Shown: positions 26,999 to 35,803, counted from the first letter of the stretch. The stretch is DNA of 64,000 bases from Streptomyces spiramyceticus (GCF_028807635.1 NZ_JARBAX010000001.1:695001-759000); one strand, 5' to 3'. The notes: generated by a model from the sequence alone, not told the origin. Numbers and translations: made by a program.

Positions 26999-27841
26999 CT
27001 AAACCGGTGGCCACGGGATGGCGGGCCAGTCGCCGCTCGGCTCCGGGTGCAGGCCCGTGGTCCGCAGCGCCGCCACCCGCGCGCGCAGCGCGTCGATCTC
27101 GGCCGCCGTGATCAGCTCGGCCAGACGGGTAGCGAGCGGCCGGGCCGCCGCCAGGTCGCCGGACAGCCGGGCCAGCACCTCTACCGCCTCGGCCGTCAGC
27201 GGCTCCCCCGCCCATCCCCACAGCAGTGTGCGGAGCTTGTCCTCCTCGTTGAAGGTGACCCCGTGGTCGATGCCGTACAGCTTCCCGTCCGCGGTCGGCA
27301 GCAGATGCCCGCCCTTGCGGTCGGCGTTGTTGATGACCGCGTCCAGCACGGCCAAGCGCCGCAGGCGCTCGTCGTCGGCGTGCACCAGCAGCGCGGTGCG
27401 GCCTTGGCCGACCTCGGCGAAGGCGATCGCCTTCCACCCCTCGGCCGGCTCCTCCTCCTCGACGAGAGCCAGCAGCCCCGCCCCCGCACCCGCGCCCTCC
27501 GCATCGGTCTCGATCCACAGCTGGCACATGCCCTCGCCGTACGGCCCGTCCCGCAGCACGGTCGGCGGCACAAGGCCCCAGCCCGTCGCCTCGGAGATCT
27601 CGTACGCCGCCACCTCGCGCTGAGCGAGCGTGCCGTCGGGGAAATCCCACAGCGGCCGTTCCCCGGCGACCGGCTTGTACACGCAGGACACCGACACGCC
27701 GTCGTACTCGATCTCGCAGTACAGCACGGCGTTGGACGCCTCACGGACGCGTCCGCGCACCGTGAGCTGCCCCTTCAGCAGGACGGTGTGGAGGTCCGCC
27801 GGGGTCACGCTCCCCGGCGGTATCCGTTCTGGCGCGGGCAT
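26999..27841 (-). CDS. SCO1664-family kinase-like protein (TIGR03843 type)
   Basis: 280 residues of a conserved actinobacterial family with distant similarity to phosphatidylinositol 3/4-kinases (family knowledge). Kinase-like landmarks: a candidate ATP lysine in [14 protein letters not shown], a catalytic-loop-like NNADRKGGH (about residues 172-180), and a metal-binding-like [10 protein letters not shown]. An inserted Glu/Ala/Gly-rich segment sits around residues 110-120. The ATG at 27841 follows GGAGGGAC and overlaps the upstream DUF3090 gene by 37 nt, indicating coupling. The substrate is unknown. See the findings. Confidence 0.88.
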   Translation of the reverse strand: MPAPERIPPGSVTPADLHTVLLKGQLTVRGRVREASNAVLYCEIEYDGVSVSCVYKPVAGERPLWDFPDGTLAQREVAAYEISEATGWGLVPPTVLRDGPYGEGMCQLWIETDAEGAGAGAGLLALVEEEEPAEGWKAIAFAEVGQGRTALLVHADDERLRRLAVLDAVINNADRKGGHLLPTADGKLYGIDHGVTFNEEDKLRTLLWGWAGEPLTAEAVEVLARLSGDLAAARPLATRLAELITAAEIDALRARVAALRTTGLHPEPSGDWPAIPWPPV

Positions 27842-28395
27842 ACGTGTCCCTCCGGGTCGAGCGGCAGGCTGCACAGCGGGCACGGCGGCCGCCCCGCGTT
27901 GACGACGTCCAGGGCACGCTTGGCGAAGGCTCTGGCCTGCGCGCCGCTGAGCCGGACCCGCAGCATCGGCGGGCCGTTCTCCTCGTCCTGGAGCAGCCGT
28001 TCCTCGGCCTCCGCGAGATCTTCGTCGGTCTCCGCGTCCAGCTCGACGAGTGCCTGTGCCTCGACGATCATGCGCTGTTCCTCGCCGTCCCAGGCCAGCG
28101 CCATCGTGCCGACGCGGAACTCCTCCTCGACGGGGGCGTCCAACGGCGCGCTGTCGGTGACGTCGGCGGGGGCCACGGCCGGAACGGGGGCGTTCCCGCC
28201 GGTGCGGCGTACCACTTCGTCGAGCAGTTCGTCGATGCGCTCGGCGAGTGCGGCGACCTGGGTCTTCTCCAGGGCGACGCTGGTGACGCGGCCGGCCGCG
28301 GATGCCTGGAGGAAGAACGTACGGCGTCCAGGCAGCCCGACCGTACCGGCCACAAAGCGGTCCGGCGGGTCGTAGAGGAACACCTGACGGGACAC
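27805..28395 (-). CDS. DUF3090 family protein (TIGR03847 type)
   Basis: 196 residues, conserved in Actinobacteria and linked to the kinase-like and phosphomutase-like genes. The N-terminus SRQVFLYDPPDRFVAGTVG is characteristic. The C-terminus carries a small Cys cluster ([16 protein letters not shown]), plausibly a zinc ribbon. The GTG at 28395 has GGGAGACAG upstream. Function unknown. Its overlap with the next gene and constant neighbourhood suggest that the two products act together. Confidence 0.9.
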   Translation of the reverse strand: MSRQVFLYDPPDRFVAGTVGLPGRRTFFLQASAAGRVTSVALEKTQVAALAERIDELLDEVVRRTGGNAPVPAVAPADVTDSAPLDAPVEEEFRVGTMALAWDGEEQRMIVEAQALVELDAETDEDLAEAEERLLQDEENGPPMLRVRLSGAQARAFAKRALDVVNAGRPPCPLCSLPLDPEGHVCPRQNGYRRGA

Positions 28396-28463
28396 GTTCT
28401 GTCTCCCTCGAAATCGTCTGTATGCGCGGTCTTGGAGCGCGTCCACCCTACTGCGCGCAGCGA

Positions 28464-29150
28464 TCACGGTGCGCCTGCGCCGCCTCCTACGGCCGCGTCC
28501 CCGCCATTGCCGTTCTCGCGCGGCGCCAGGGAGGCGAAGTCGCCGGTGTCCCCGAGGCGCAGGAGAAAGGGCCGCTGACCGGTGTAACGGATGGCCGTCA
28601 GGGAACACGGGTCCACGTGAATCCGCTGGAACAGGTCGAGATGGAGGCCGAGGGCGTCGGCCACGACGGACTTGATGATGTCCCCGTGCGAGCACATCAG
28701 ATAGATGGCGTCCTCGCCGTACTCCGCCTCGATCCGGGCGTTCCAGTCCCGCACGGCGTCGACCGCGCGCGCCTGCATGGCCCGCATCGACTCCCCGCCG
28801 GGAAACGTGACGGACGACGGGTGCTGCTGCACAGCGGCCATCAGCGGCTCGTCGGCGAGCTCCGCGAGCTTGCGGCCCGACCAGTCGCCGTAGTGGCACT
28901 CCCCGATCCGCTCGTCGGTGTGCAGCGGGAGTCCGGGCCGTGCGTCGAGCAGCGGCCGGAGCGTCTCGTGGCAGCGCTGGAGCGGGCTGGTGACGGCGGC
29001 CGCCAGCGGCAGCCCGGCCAGCCGGTCGGGGAGCGCGGCCGCCTGGGCGGCGCCGCGCTCGTCGAGGGAGACGCCCGGCGTCCAGCCGGCGAGCAGCCCG
29101 GCGGTGTTGGCGGTGGAGCGTCCGTGGCGCAGGAGTATCAGCGTGGCCAT
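28464..29150 (-). CDS. Histidine phosphatase / phosphoglycerate-mutase-like protein (TIGR03848 type)
   Basis: 228 residues. Phosphohistidine motif LLRHGRSTAN at residues 6-15, second arginine in SPLQRCHETL, acid residue in GECHYGDWSGRKL, and the C-terminal catalytic MCSHGDIIKSVV. A Gly-rich tail ends the protein. It is the first gene of the phosphatase-DUF3090-kinase module. Probably a phosphatase acting on a small phosphorylated compound; the substrate is unknown. Divergent from corA with 59 bp between starts. Confidence 0.91.
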   Translation of the reverse strand: MATLILLRHGRSTANTAGLLAGWTPGVSLDERGAAQAAALPDRLAGLPLAAAVTSPLQRCHETLRPLLDARPGLPLHTDERIGECHYGDWSGRKLAELADEPLMAAVQQHPSSVTFPGGESMRAMQARAVDAVRDWNARIEAEYGEDAIYLMCSHGDIIKSVVADALGLHLDLFQRIHVDPCSLTAIRYTGQRPFLLRLGDTGDFASLAPRENGNGGDAAVGGGAGAP

Positions 29151-29209
29151 GCGGGTCAGCCTAGGCGGAAAGCCGTACCGGGGTGCGCTGCGACCCTTAC
29201 CGGGGAAGA

Positions 29210-30236
29210 ATGCGCGCCGTGATCGTCGACTGCGCCATCTACCGGCAAGGGCGCCGCACCGAAGGCCCCTCGGACTTCTCCGACGCCCTCGACGAGGCGC
29301 GTGCGCACGGGGACGCCTTCTTGTGGATCGGGCTGCACGAGCCGACGGAGAAGGAATTCGACCTGGTCAGCAGCGAGTTCGGGCTGCACCCTCCCCCATA
29401 GCCCTGAACGGGCATGGGAGGTGCCCCCAGCCGTGGAGGACGCCCTGTCCGCCAATCAGAGGCCGAAGCTGGAGGTGTACGAGGACTCGCTCTTCGCGGT
29501 GCTGAAGCCGCTGATCTACGAGCCGGAGAGCGACACCGTGACGACGGGCGAGCTGATGGTCTTCGTCGGCGATTCCTTCGTGGTGACCGTGCGGCACGGC
29601 GAGGGCGCACCACTGGCCGCTGTACGCCACCGCCTGGAGGCCGAGCCCGAGGTCCTGCGGCACGGGCCCACCGCTGTGCTGTACGCCGTGAGCGACGCCG
29701 TCGTCGACCACTACATGGAGGTCGGGGCGGAGCTCCAGACGGACCTGGAGGAACTGGAGGCCCAGGTCTTCGCGCCCGGCACCGGTGATTCCAGGAACAC
29801 CGCGTCGCGGATCTACACGTTCAAGCGGCAGGTTCTGGAATTCCGCCGGGCGACAGGGCCGCTGGCCCAGCCGATGCAGCGGCTGTCCAGCCCAGGCCTG
29901 CCGTTCGTCGACGAACACGCGCAGCCGTTCTTCCGGGACGTCAACGACCACCTCACGCGGGCCAACGAGCAGGTGGACGGCCTCGACCGGCTGCTGTCCG
30001 ACATCCTGTCCGCGCACCTCGCGCAGATGGGTGTGCGCCAGAACGACGACATGCGGAAGATCTCGGCGTGGGCGGCGATGGCCGCGGTCCCCACGATGGT
30101 CGCGGGGATCTACGGCATGAATTTCGAGCACATGCCGGAACTCACGTGGGTGTGGACGTACCCGGCGGTGGTCGCCCTGCTGGCGCTGTGCGAGATCGGT
30201 CTGTACCGCACGTTCAAGCGGCGCGGCTGGCTCTGA
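29210..30236 (+). pseudogene. CorA-family Mg2+/divalent cation transporter, interrupted by a short palindromic insertion
   Basis: Reading from ATG 29210 gives a normal CorA N-terminus up to EFGLHP, then PP and a TAG stop at 29399-29401. The remainder (VEDALSANQRPKLEVYED onward) continues in another frame to 30236 and ends with the CorA pore motif GMN in YGMNFEHM and two membrane helices. About 34 extra bases at the junction carry the stop and shift the frame by one. The insert contains GGGAGGTG (29416-29423) 9 nt before an in-frame GTG at 29433, so a protein of about 267 residues lacking the first 65 could be made by re-initiation. Full-length CorA is not encoded. Confidence 0.85.
29392..29428. 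repeat. Short palindromic insertion inside corA
   Basis: About 34-37 bp, with arms CCTCCCCCAT and ATGGGAGG around an inner GCCC-TGAAC-GGGC hairpin. It interrupts an otherwise conserved CorA segment. It looks like one of the small dispersed palindromes common in Streptomyces intergenic DNA. Confidence 0.75.
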
Positions 30237-30291
30237 GCCGCCGCCGCGCCGCCCGGGCGTACGGGTCAGGCGTACCGGCGAGGCGTTCCGG

Positions 30292-31083
30292 TCAGGCCAG
30301 CTCGGCTGCGGACGTCGCGGGGCCTGCGCCCAGCGCGTTGCGCCGTTCCGGCATCTTCAGGGACACCATGCGGCGCCAGCCGCCGAGGCGCTCGTACGCG
30401 TACATCGCGTGAATGCCCGCCGCGAGCAGTGCGGACTTGGGCTTGGGCCAGCGCAGGATGCGGCCCATGTGGGCCATGACGGCGAGGCTGACGTCGCGGT
30501 AGACGCGGCACTCCGCCACGGCGGTCTCGCGCAGGGTGCGCTGGATGGTGCGGCCGTGTCCGGCGCGGGCGAGGTTGAGGAGTTCCTCGTGGCAGTACGC
30601 GAGGTGGTTCTCCTCGTCGTGGCAGATCATCTTGATCGGCTTCCCGGCCTCGGGGTGCTCGCCGAAGTACTTCACCAGCATGTCCATCTGGTCGGCGGCG
30701 CGCTGTTCCGTGACGCGGCTGTGCGAGAGGTACACGAGGATGTCCGACTCGGTCAGCGGCTCGTCGCGGCGCAGTTTGTCGTGGGCGAGGCCGATGCCCT
30801 GCTTTTCGAGCAGCCCGGTGTAGTCGGTCTCCGGCGGGACCGGGACCGGTTCGAGGCCCCGCTTGTTCAGCAGCGCGAGGAACAACTTGCCGTGCTTGTC
30901 CTCGTCGGCGCCGTGCCGGGTGATCTTCGGGGCGAGGTCACGCATGCTCTCGGGCACGAGAGCCGCGATCCGGGCGTTCTCCCAGCCGCCCTGCGTTTCG
31001 CCGCTTGCCGCGAGGGAGCAGAAGAGCTGGAAGGAATCGTCGTTGTCGAGAATTTCCTGGAAGAGACTTCGGGCCGAGACCAT
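30292..31083 (-). CDS. Ferritin-like domain protein
   Basis: 263 residues, mostly helical. Pairs typical of di-iron ferritin-like proteins are visible: GADEDKHGK near residue 61 and CHDEENHLAYCHEE near residue 155, suggesting a four-helix bundle binding two metals. The ATG follows GGAGG at 8 nt. The gene stands alone between the corA remnant and the LLM oxidoreductase. The reaction is not known; related proteins are oxidases or iron-binding proteins. Confidence 0.8.
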   Translation of the reverse strand: MVSARSLFQEILDNDDSFQLFCSLAASGETQGGWENARIAALVPESMRDLAPKITRHGADEDKHGKLFLALLNKRGLEPVPVPPETDYTGLLEKQGIGLAHDKLRRDEPLTESDILVYLSHSRVTEQRAADQMDMLVKYFGEHPEAGKPIKMICHDEENHLAYCHEELLNLARAGHGRTIQRTLRETAVAECRVYRDVSLAVMAHMGRILRWPKPKSALLAAGIHAMYAYERLGGWRRMVSLKMPERRNALGAGPATSAAELA

Positions 31084-31245
31084 CTCTGCAACCTCCGTGC
31101 GCTCCGTGCGACGTCCGCAAAGGACAAGTCAAGTGCGGTACGGGGCGGCAGGCAACAGCAGAGCCGGTCAACTAAGCCGTTCGGAGGACCACGTGGGTGG
31201 CGGGGGCGCGTAACCGACCCGCCTGTGAAGCGTTGTTCTCCGTGA

Positions 31246-31286
31246 CGGCCGTGGCGGGGAAGACCCCCGAGCCCCCACCACGGCCG
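31246..31286 (-). terminator. Terminator of the LLM oxidoreductase gene
   Basis: 9-bp stem (31246-31254 with 31278-31286) enclosing an inner GGGG/CCCC hairpin, about 33 bp after the stop on the minus strand. Confidence 0.65.
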
Positions 31287-31319
31287 CAGGAATTCACATC
31301 GGTGGTCTCCCCCGCAGGG

Positions 31320-32378
31320 TTACGCGAGACCCGCGCGCTCCAGAGCCTCGGTGCCGGCGCGCAGGGCCGTGATCCGCTCTTCGAGCGCGAAGCCCGCGGG
31401 GGCCAGCGTCAGCGTCGTCACCCCGGCAGCGGCGTACGCCTGCATCCGCTCGGCGATCCGCTCCACGGAGCCCAGCAGGGTGGTCTGGTCGATCAGCCGG
31501 TGCGGGATCGCGGCGGCGGCGCCCTGCTTGTCGCCGGACAGGTACTTGTCCTGGATCTCGGCGGCTTCCTTCTCGTAACCCATGCGCTGGGCAAGTTGGT
31601 TGTAGAAGTTCTGCTTACGGCTGCCCATGCCGCCGACGTACAGCGCGGTGTACGGGCGGAACATGTCGGCCAGGGCGTTCACGTCGTCGCCCACCGCGAG
31701 CGGCAGCGTCGGACACACGTCGAAGCCGTCCATGCTGTTGCCGGGCTTGCCGGCCTTCTCGCGGCCCGCGCGGATGTGCTGGATCGCCGTGTCTTCGATG
31801 TGCTCGGCGGACGGGAGGATCAGCAGCGCGCCGTCGGCGATCTCGCCGGTCTGTTCCAGGTTCTTGGGGCCGATCGCGGCGATGTAGAGCGGAATGTGCT
31901 CGCGCTGCGGGTGGACCGTGAGCTTCAGCGGCTTGCCGGGGCCGTCGGGCAGCGGCAGCGTCCAGTGCTGGCCCTCGTACGACAGGCGCTCGCGGGTCAT
32001 GGCCTTGCGGACGATCTCGACGTACTCGCGGGTGCGGGCCAGCGGCTTGTCGAACTTCACGCCGTACCAGCCCTCGGAGACCTGCGGTCCGGAGACGCCG
32101 AGGCCCAGGCGGAAGCGACCGCCGGAGAGGGAGTCGAGGGTGGCGGCGGTCATCGCGGTCATCGCGGGCGCACGGGCCGGGATCTGGAAGATCGCGGAGC
32201 CTACGTCGATGCGCTCTGTCTGGGCGGCGACCCAGGAGAGCACGGTGGCGGCGTCCGAGCCGTACGCCTCGGCGGCCCAGCAGACGTCGTAGCCGAGCCG
32301 GTCGGCTTCCTGGGCGACGGCGAGATTGTCGCCGTCCATCCCGGCGCCCCAGTAACCGAGGTTGATGCCGAGCCGCAT
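31320..32378 (-). CDS. LLM-class F420-dependent oxidoreductase
   Basis: Luciferase-like TIM-barrel enzyme of 352 residues using F420 or FMN. Family features: MRLGINLGYWG at the N-terminus, the coenzyme-contacting GSAIFQIPARAP segment, LGLGVSGPQVSEGWYG, and IPLYIAAIGPKNLE. The ATG at 32378 has AGGGGAG at 5 nt; a GTG two codons earlier would overlap that site. A 14-bp perfect palindrome lies just upstream of the ribosome-binding site. It is divergent from the aldo-keto reductase gene. The substrate is unknown. Confidence 0.92.
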   Translation of the reverse strand: MRLGINLGYWGAGMDGDNLAVAQEADRLGYDVCWAAEAYGSDAATVLSWVAAQTERIDVGSAIFQIPARAPAMTAMTAATLDSLSGGRFRLGLGVSGPQVSEGWYGVKFDKPLARTREYVEIVRKAMTRERLSYEGQHWTLPLPDGPGKPLKLTVHPQREHIPLYIAAIGPKNLEQTGEIADGALLILPSAEHIEDTAIQHIRAGREKAGKPGNSMDGFDVCPTLPLAVGDDVNALADMFRPYTALYVGGMGSRKQNFYNQLAQRMGYEKEAAEIQDKYLSGDKQGAAAAIPHRLIDQTTLLGSVERIAERMQAYAAAGVTTLTLAPAGFALEERITALRAGTEALERAGLA

Positions 32379-32389
32379 AGCCACTCCCC

Positions 32390-32403
32390 TTACTGATCAG
32401 TAA
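32390..32403. promoter_or_regulatory. 14-bp perfect palindrome, probable operator
   Basis: TTACTGATCAGTAA, between the probable LLM promoter (CTGACG at 32445-32450, 18-bp spacer, TAGAGT at 32421-32426, minus strand) and the start codon. The position just downstream of the expected transcription start suits a TetR- or MarR-type repressor. The repressor is unidentified. Confidence 0.65.
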
Positions 32404-32518
32404 CGTCCCTGTGCGGGAGGACTCTAGCGCGCAGGAGTGCGATCCGTCAGGGCCAGTCAGGGCCAGTTGTCCACAGGGGCTCCTGCCCGCCGACCCCTGG
32501 CCAGTAATCTCAGCGCAC

Positions 32519-33502
32519 ATGGAGCAGAGGCATCTCGGGCGCACGGGGCTGCGCGTATCCCGGATCGGGCTCGGCACCCTCACGTGGGGCCGGGACACCG
32601 ATGAGCACGACGCCGCCGATCTGATGAAGGTGTTCTGGGAAGCGGGCGGCACGCTCGTCGACACGGCGGATGTGTACGGCGACGGGGACGCGGAGTACGT
32701 CCTCGGTCAGCTCGTGGAACGGCTCGTACCGCGGCGTGAGCTGGTCATCGCGACCAAGGCGGGCAGTGTGCCCGACCCCGACCGGCGTTTCGACGCCTCC
32801 CGCGGCCACCTTCTGGCCGCGCTCGACGCCTCGTTGGAACGCCTCGGCACGGATTACGTCGACCTGTGGCAGGTCCACGCCTTCGACCCCGCGACACCGC
32901 TCGACGAGACGCTGCAGGCGCTCGACATCGCGGTCAGCAGCGGCCGGGCGCGGTACGCAGGGGTGTCCAACTTCTGCGGCTGGCAGCTGGCCAAGGCCGC
33001 TACCTGGCAGCTCGCGGCGCCCGGCGTACGGACCCGGCTCGCCAGCACGCAGATGGAGTACTCGCTGCTCCAGCGCGGCGTGGAGCGGGAGGTGCTGCCG
33101 GCCGCGCTCGACCTGGGGGTCGGGTTGCTGCCGTCGTCGCCGCTGGGCCGTGGCGTACTCACGGGCAAGTACCGGAACACCACCCCGGCCGACTCGCGCG
33201 GCGCGTCGGATGACCTGTCCGCCTTTGTCGCCCCGTACCTCGACGACGCCGCGAGCCGCATCGTGGACGCGGTCGCGACGGCCGCGGACGGGCTGGCGAC
33301 GAGCACGCTCCAGGTGGCGCTGGCATGGATCCGCGACCGGCCGGGGGTGGTGGCCCCGATCGTCGGCGCGCGCAACGCTCAGCAGCTCACGGCGGCATTG
33401 TCAGTGGAGGCGCTTAGTCTTCCAGACGAGATCTGCCAGGCGCTCGACGACGTGTCGGCGCCCGTGCACCGCTATCCCGACCAGGACTGGAGCACGCTGT
33501 GA
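32519..33502 (+). CDS. Aldo-keto reductase
   Basis: NADPH-dependent oxidoreductase of 327 residues with the AKR barrel. Catalytic tetrad: Asp and Tyr in DTADVYGDGDAE, Lys in IATKAG, and His in LWQVHAFD. The cofactor segment GVSNFCGWQLAKA and the C-terminal PIVGARNAQQL loop are present. No Shine-Dalgarno is visible, and TAATCT lies 8 nt upstream of the ATG. The stop overlaps the GTG of the helicase-like gene (GTGA), so the two are translationally coupled. Substrate unknown. Confidence 0.93.
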   Translation: MEQRHLGRTGLRVSRIGLGTLTWGRDTDEHDAADLMKVFWEAGGTLVDTADVYGDGDAEYVLGQLVERLVPRRELVIATKAGSVPDPDRRFDASRGHLLAALDASLERLGTDYVDLWQVHAFDPATPLDETLQALDIAVSSGRARYAGVSNFCGWQLAKAATWQLAAPGVRTRLASTQMEYSLLQRGVEREVLPAALDLGVGLLPSSPLGRGVLTGKYRNTTPADSRGASDDLSAFVAPYLDDAASRIVDAVATAADGLATSTLQVALAWIRDRPGVVAPIVGARNAQQLTAALSVEALSLPDEICQALDDVSAPVHRYPDQDWSTL

Positions 33503-35799
33503 CTGCGCTTCCCCGGGGGGAAACCCCCGGATCCCCGGCCGAAGCCCGCGACACCACCGCGGCAACCGAGGCCCCCGACACGGCCCCGGAGCCGGCCACG
33601 GCCGAGGCCGAGGCCAACGCGGAGCCGGCCGCAGCGAACGAACCGGCCGCCACGGCCGACGAGCACAGCGACGCCGGAGGAGATGTCCCTGCCCCCGGAA
33701 GTGGTGCTCCGGACAGCGAGGCCGACGCAGAATCCGTCGCCGTAACGGGCGCCGATGAGGGCGAAGGTGCGGCGGCCGTGCCGCAGTTGTCGGAGGCCGA
33801 GGCGGAGCTGGCCGCGCAGCGGGCGCTCCGTGAGCGTATTGAGCAGCGCAAGGCCGAGCGGGCGGCTCCCGTCGAGGCCGGGGCCAAGCTGAGCGGGCAG
33901 GCCGCCGATCTGCTCGCCGCCGTACGCGCCGTGGAGAGCGGCCAGAAGCCCGCCGGAGCCGTCTTCGCGACCCCGCGCCGCGTCGCGGCGGCTCCGGCGG
34001 CGTCCGTACAGGCGCCACAGACCCCGGCCGCGGCGCCCACCTCGGCGGACGCGACCCGAGCCGTGGCGGCCGTGCTGGCCGAGGGCGGGGCGCCGGAGGC
34101 ACTCGCCGGTCCGGTCGCCGGCGTACTCGGGGAGCAGGCCGGGCAGGTGCTGCGCGACGACCCCTGGCAGCTGCTGTCCGTACCGGGTGTGCGGCCCGAG
34201 CAGGCCGACGCGTTCGCGCGGGCGCTGCTCGGCGCGGAGTGCGGGCCCGGCGACGAGCGCCGGACGGCGGCGCTCGTCGGCCGGCTGCTGGAGCGGGCTG
34301 CGCTCCAGGGCCACACCGCGCTGGAGGCGGCCGCGGTACGCAAGGCACTGGCCGAGTACAAGGTGCCCGATCCGGACGAGGCCGTTCGGAGCGCGATCGC
34401 CGACGGCGTGGTGCTGGTCTTCCAGGACGGCGTCGCGGACGGGCCCGGTAGCCAGGAATCCCAGGAATCCCAAGAGGAGGGTGAGGAAGCGGGCAGCAAG
34501 GCGGAAGCCGAGGCGCTGCTCGGGCTCGAACGGTACGCCCTTGCCGAGGAGAGCCTCGCCGACGGACTCGCCCGGCTGGCCAGCACTTTCGACGACGCTG
34601 CTGACTGGGACACGAGCACCGCCCCATCGCCCTCGGCCGCCGAGCTGATCCGCGCCGTCGCCGTGAACGGTCTGGTCGCACACAGTGGCGGCGAGGCGGC
34701 CCGCGCCGAACCGGCCGCGCTGGTCGACGTGGCGCGCGGGCTCGGCCTGCGGGCGTACGCCGCGTCGCACAGTACGGACGGCCGCAGGCGCCTCGCGGCG
34801 GCGGTCGACAACGCCTCCGCCTCGGTCACCGTCGTCGGCCTCCTCGCCGGAACGGAAGGCCCCGGCCGGGACGAGGAGGGCACGCTCGCCCTCGACATCC
34901 TGGTCGTACTGGACGCTCCGCAGCTGGACGTCGAGACTGCGGCAATCCTGGTGGAGTCGCTCCCCGACGGCACCAGGCTCGTCCTCAGCGGCGACCCCGG
35001 CGTGCTTCCGTCCGCAGGCGCGGGCCGGGTGTTCGGGGATCTGCTGGCCGCCCGCGCGTGCCCGCAGATCGTCTCGCGTACGCCCGACCCCGGGCCCATC
35101 GGCGAGCTGGTCTCCGGTATCGGCATCGGCGAGCTGAACCAGGTCGAAGCACCCGGCAAGGAGGTGGTGATCGTCCCGGTCCGTGACGCCGGAGAGGCGG
35201 TGCACCGCACCGTGCAGCTGGTCGCCGAATCGGTGCCGCGCGCCTTCGGGCTGTCCGCCGGACAGACCCAGGTGATCACCCCCGGGCACGGCGGCTCGGC
35301 AGGCACCCGCGCGCTGAACACCGCGCTCAAGCAGCGGCTGAACCCCGGCCCCGGCCGGTTCGGCGGCTTCGACCCGGGAGACCGGATCGCGTACGTACCG
35401 GCGCCCGGCCGGACACTGCCGGGTGCGGTGGTGTCGGCGGACGCGGATGGCCTGCACCTGGACTGCGAGGGCACACCCGTGGTCGTGCCCAAGGACCGGG
35501 TGGAGACCGCGGTCCGGCACGCCTGGGCGCTCACCGCGCACCAGGCGGCCGGGATGCGGTGGCCCGCCGTGGTGGTCGTCCTGCCCGGCGACGCCGCACC
35601 GGCGCTGAGCCGCCCCTGGGTCTGCACCGCGTTCAGCCGGGCCGAGAGGCACCTGTCCGTGGTCCACGGCGTGGATCAGGCGCTGCCGCACGCGGTGGCC
35701 CAGATTCCGGACCGGCCACGCACGACGCGCCTGCGCACGCTGCTCCAGCCCCCTGCCGAGCGGCCCGACCCCTCGGAGCCGGATCAGCCCGCCTCGTAG
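33499..35799 (+). CDS. RecD2-like superfamily-1 helicase homologue lacking Walker A
   Basis: 766 residues. Residues 1-110 are an Ala/Glu/Pro-rich low-complexity leader whose codons 3-14 are formed by the window's GC-rich palindromic repeat. A helix-hairpin-helix region follows (about 220, DDPWQLLSVPGVRPEQADAF). Later come counterparts of helicase motif II (LVVLDAPQLD, about 468), motif III (LVLSGDPGVLPSAG, about 495) and the C-terminal TAHQAAGMRWPAVVV with AFSRAERHLSVV. Where GxGKT should be there is VAHSGGEAARAE, without the lysine. It probably binds DNA but may not hydrolyse ATP. Overlaps the aldo-keto reductase by 4 nt. Confidence 0.8.
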   Translation: MTALPRGETPGSPAEARDTTAATEAPDTAPEPATAEAEANAEPAAANEPAATADEHSDAGGDVPAPGSGAPDSEADAESVAVTGADEGEGAAAVPQLSEAEAELAAQRALRERIEQRKAERAAPVEAGAKLSGQAADLLAAVRAVESGQKPAGAVFATPRRVAAAPAASVQAPQTPAAAPTSADATRAVAAVLAEGGAPEALAGPVAGVLGEQAGQVLRDDPWQLLSVPGVRPEQADAFARALLGAECGPGDERRTAALVGRLLERAALQGHTALEAAAVRKALAEYKVPDPDEAVRSAIADGVVLVFQDGVADGPGSQESQESQEEGEEAGSKAEAEALLGLERYALAEESLADGLARLASTFDDAADWDTSTAPSPSAAELIRAVAVNGLVAHSGGEAARAEPAALVDVARGLGLRAYAASHSTDGRRRLAAAVDNASASVTVVGLLAGTEGPGRDEEGTLALDILVVLDAPQLDVETAAILVESLPDGTRLVLSGDPGVLPSAGAGRVFGDLLAARACPQIVSRTPDPGPIGELVSGIGIGELNQVEAPGKEVVIVPVRDAGEAVHRTVQLVAESVPRAFGLSAGQTQVITPGHGGSAGTRALNTALKQRLNPGPGRFGGFDPGDRIAYVPAPGRTLPGAVVSADADGLHLDCEGTPVVVPKDRVETAVRHAWALTAHQAAGMRWPAVVVVLPGDAAPALSRPWVCTAFSRAERHLSVVHGVDQALPHAVAQIPDRPRTTRLRTLLQPPAERPDPSEPDQPAS
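33507..33540 (-). repeat. GC-rich palindromic element, copy 2
   Basis: A 34-bp copy, inverted relative to the copies in the metallo-beta-lactamase gene, lying in frame within the first codons of the helicase-like gene (residues LPRGETPGSPA). Confidence 0.8.
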
Positions 35800-35803
35800 G
35801 AGG

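Noticed and set aside
29183..30236. corA frameshift as a pure sequencing error
   Set aside because: The disruption is not a single-base slip but about 34 extra bases with inverted-repeat structure, which is more like a real insertion. Resequencing is still named as a check.
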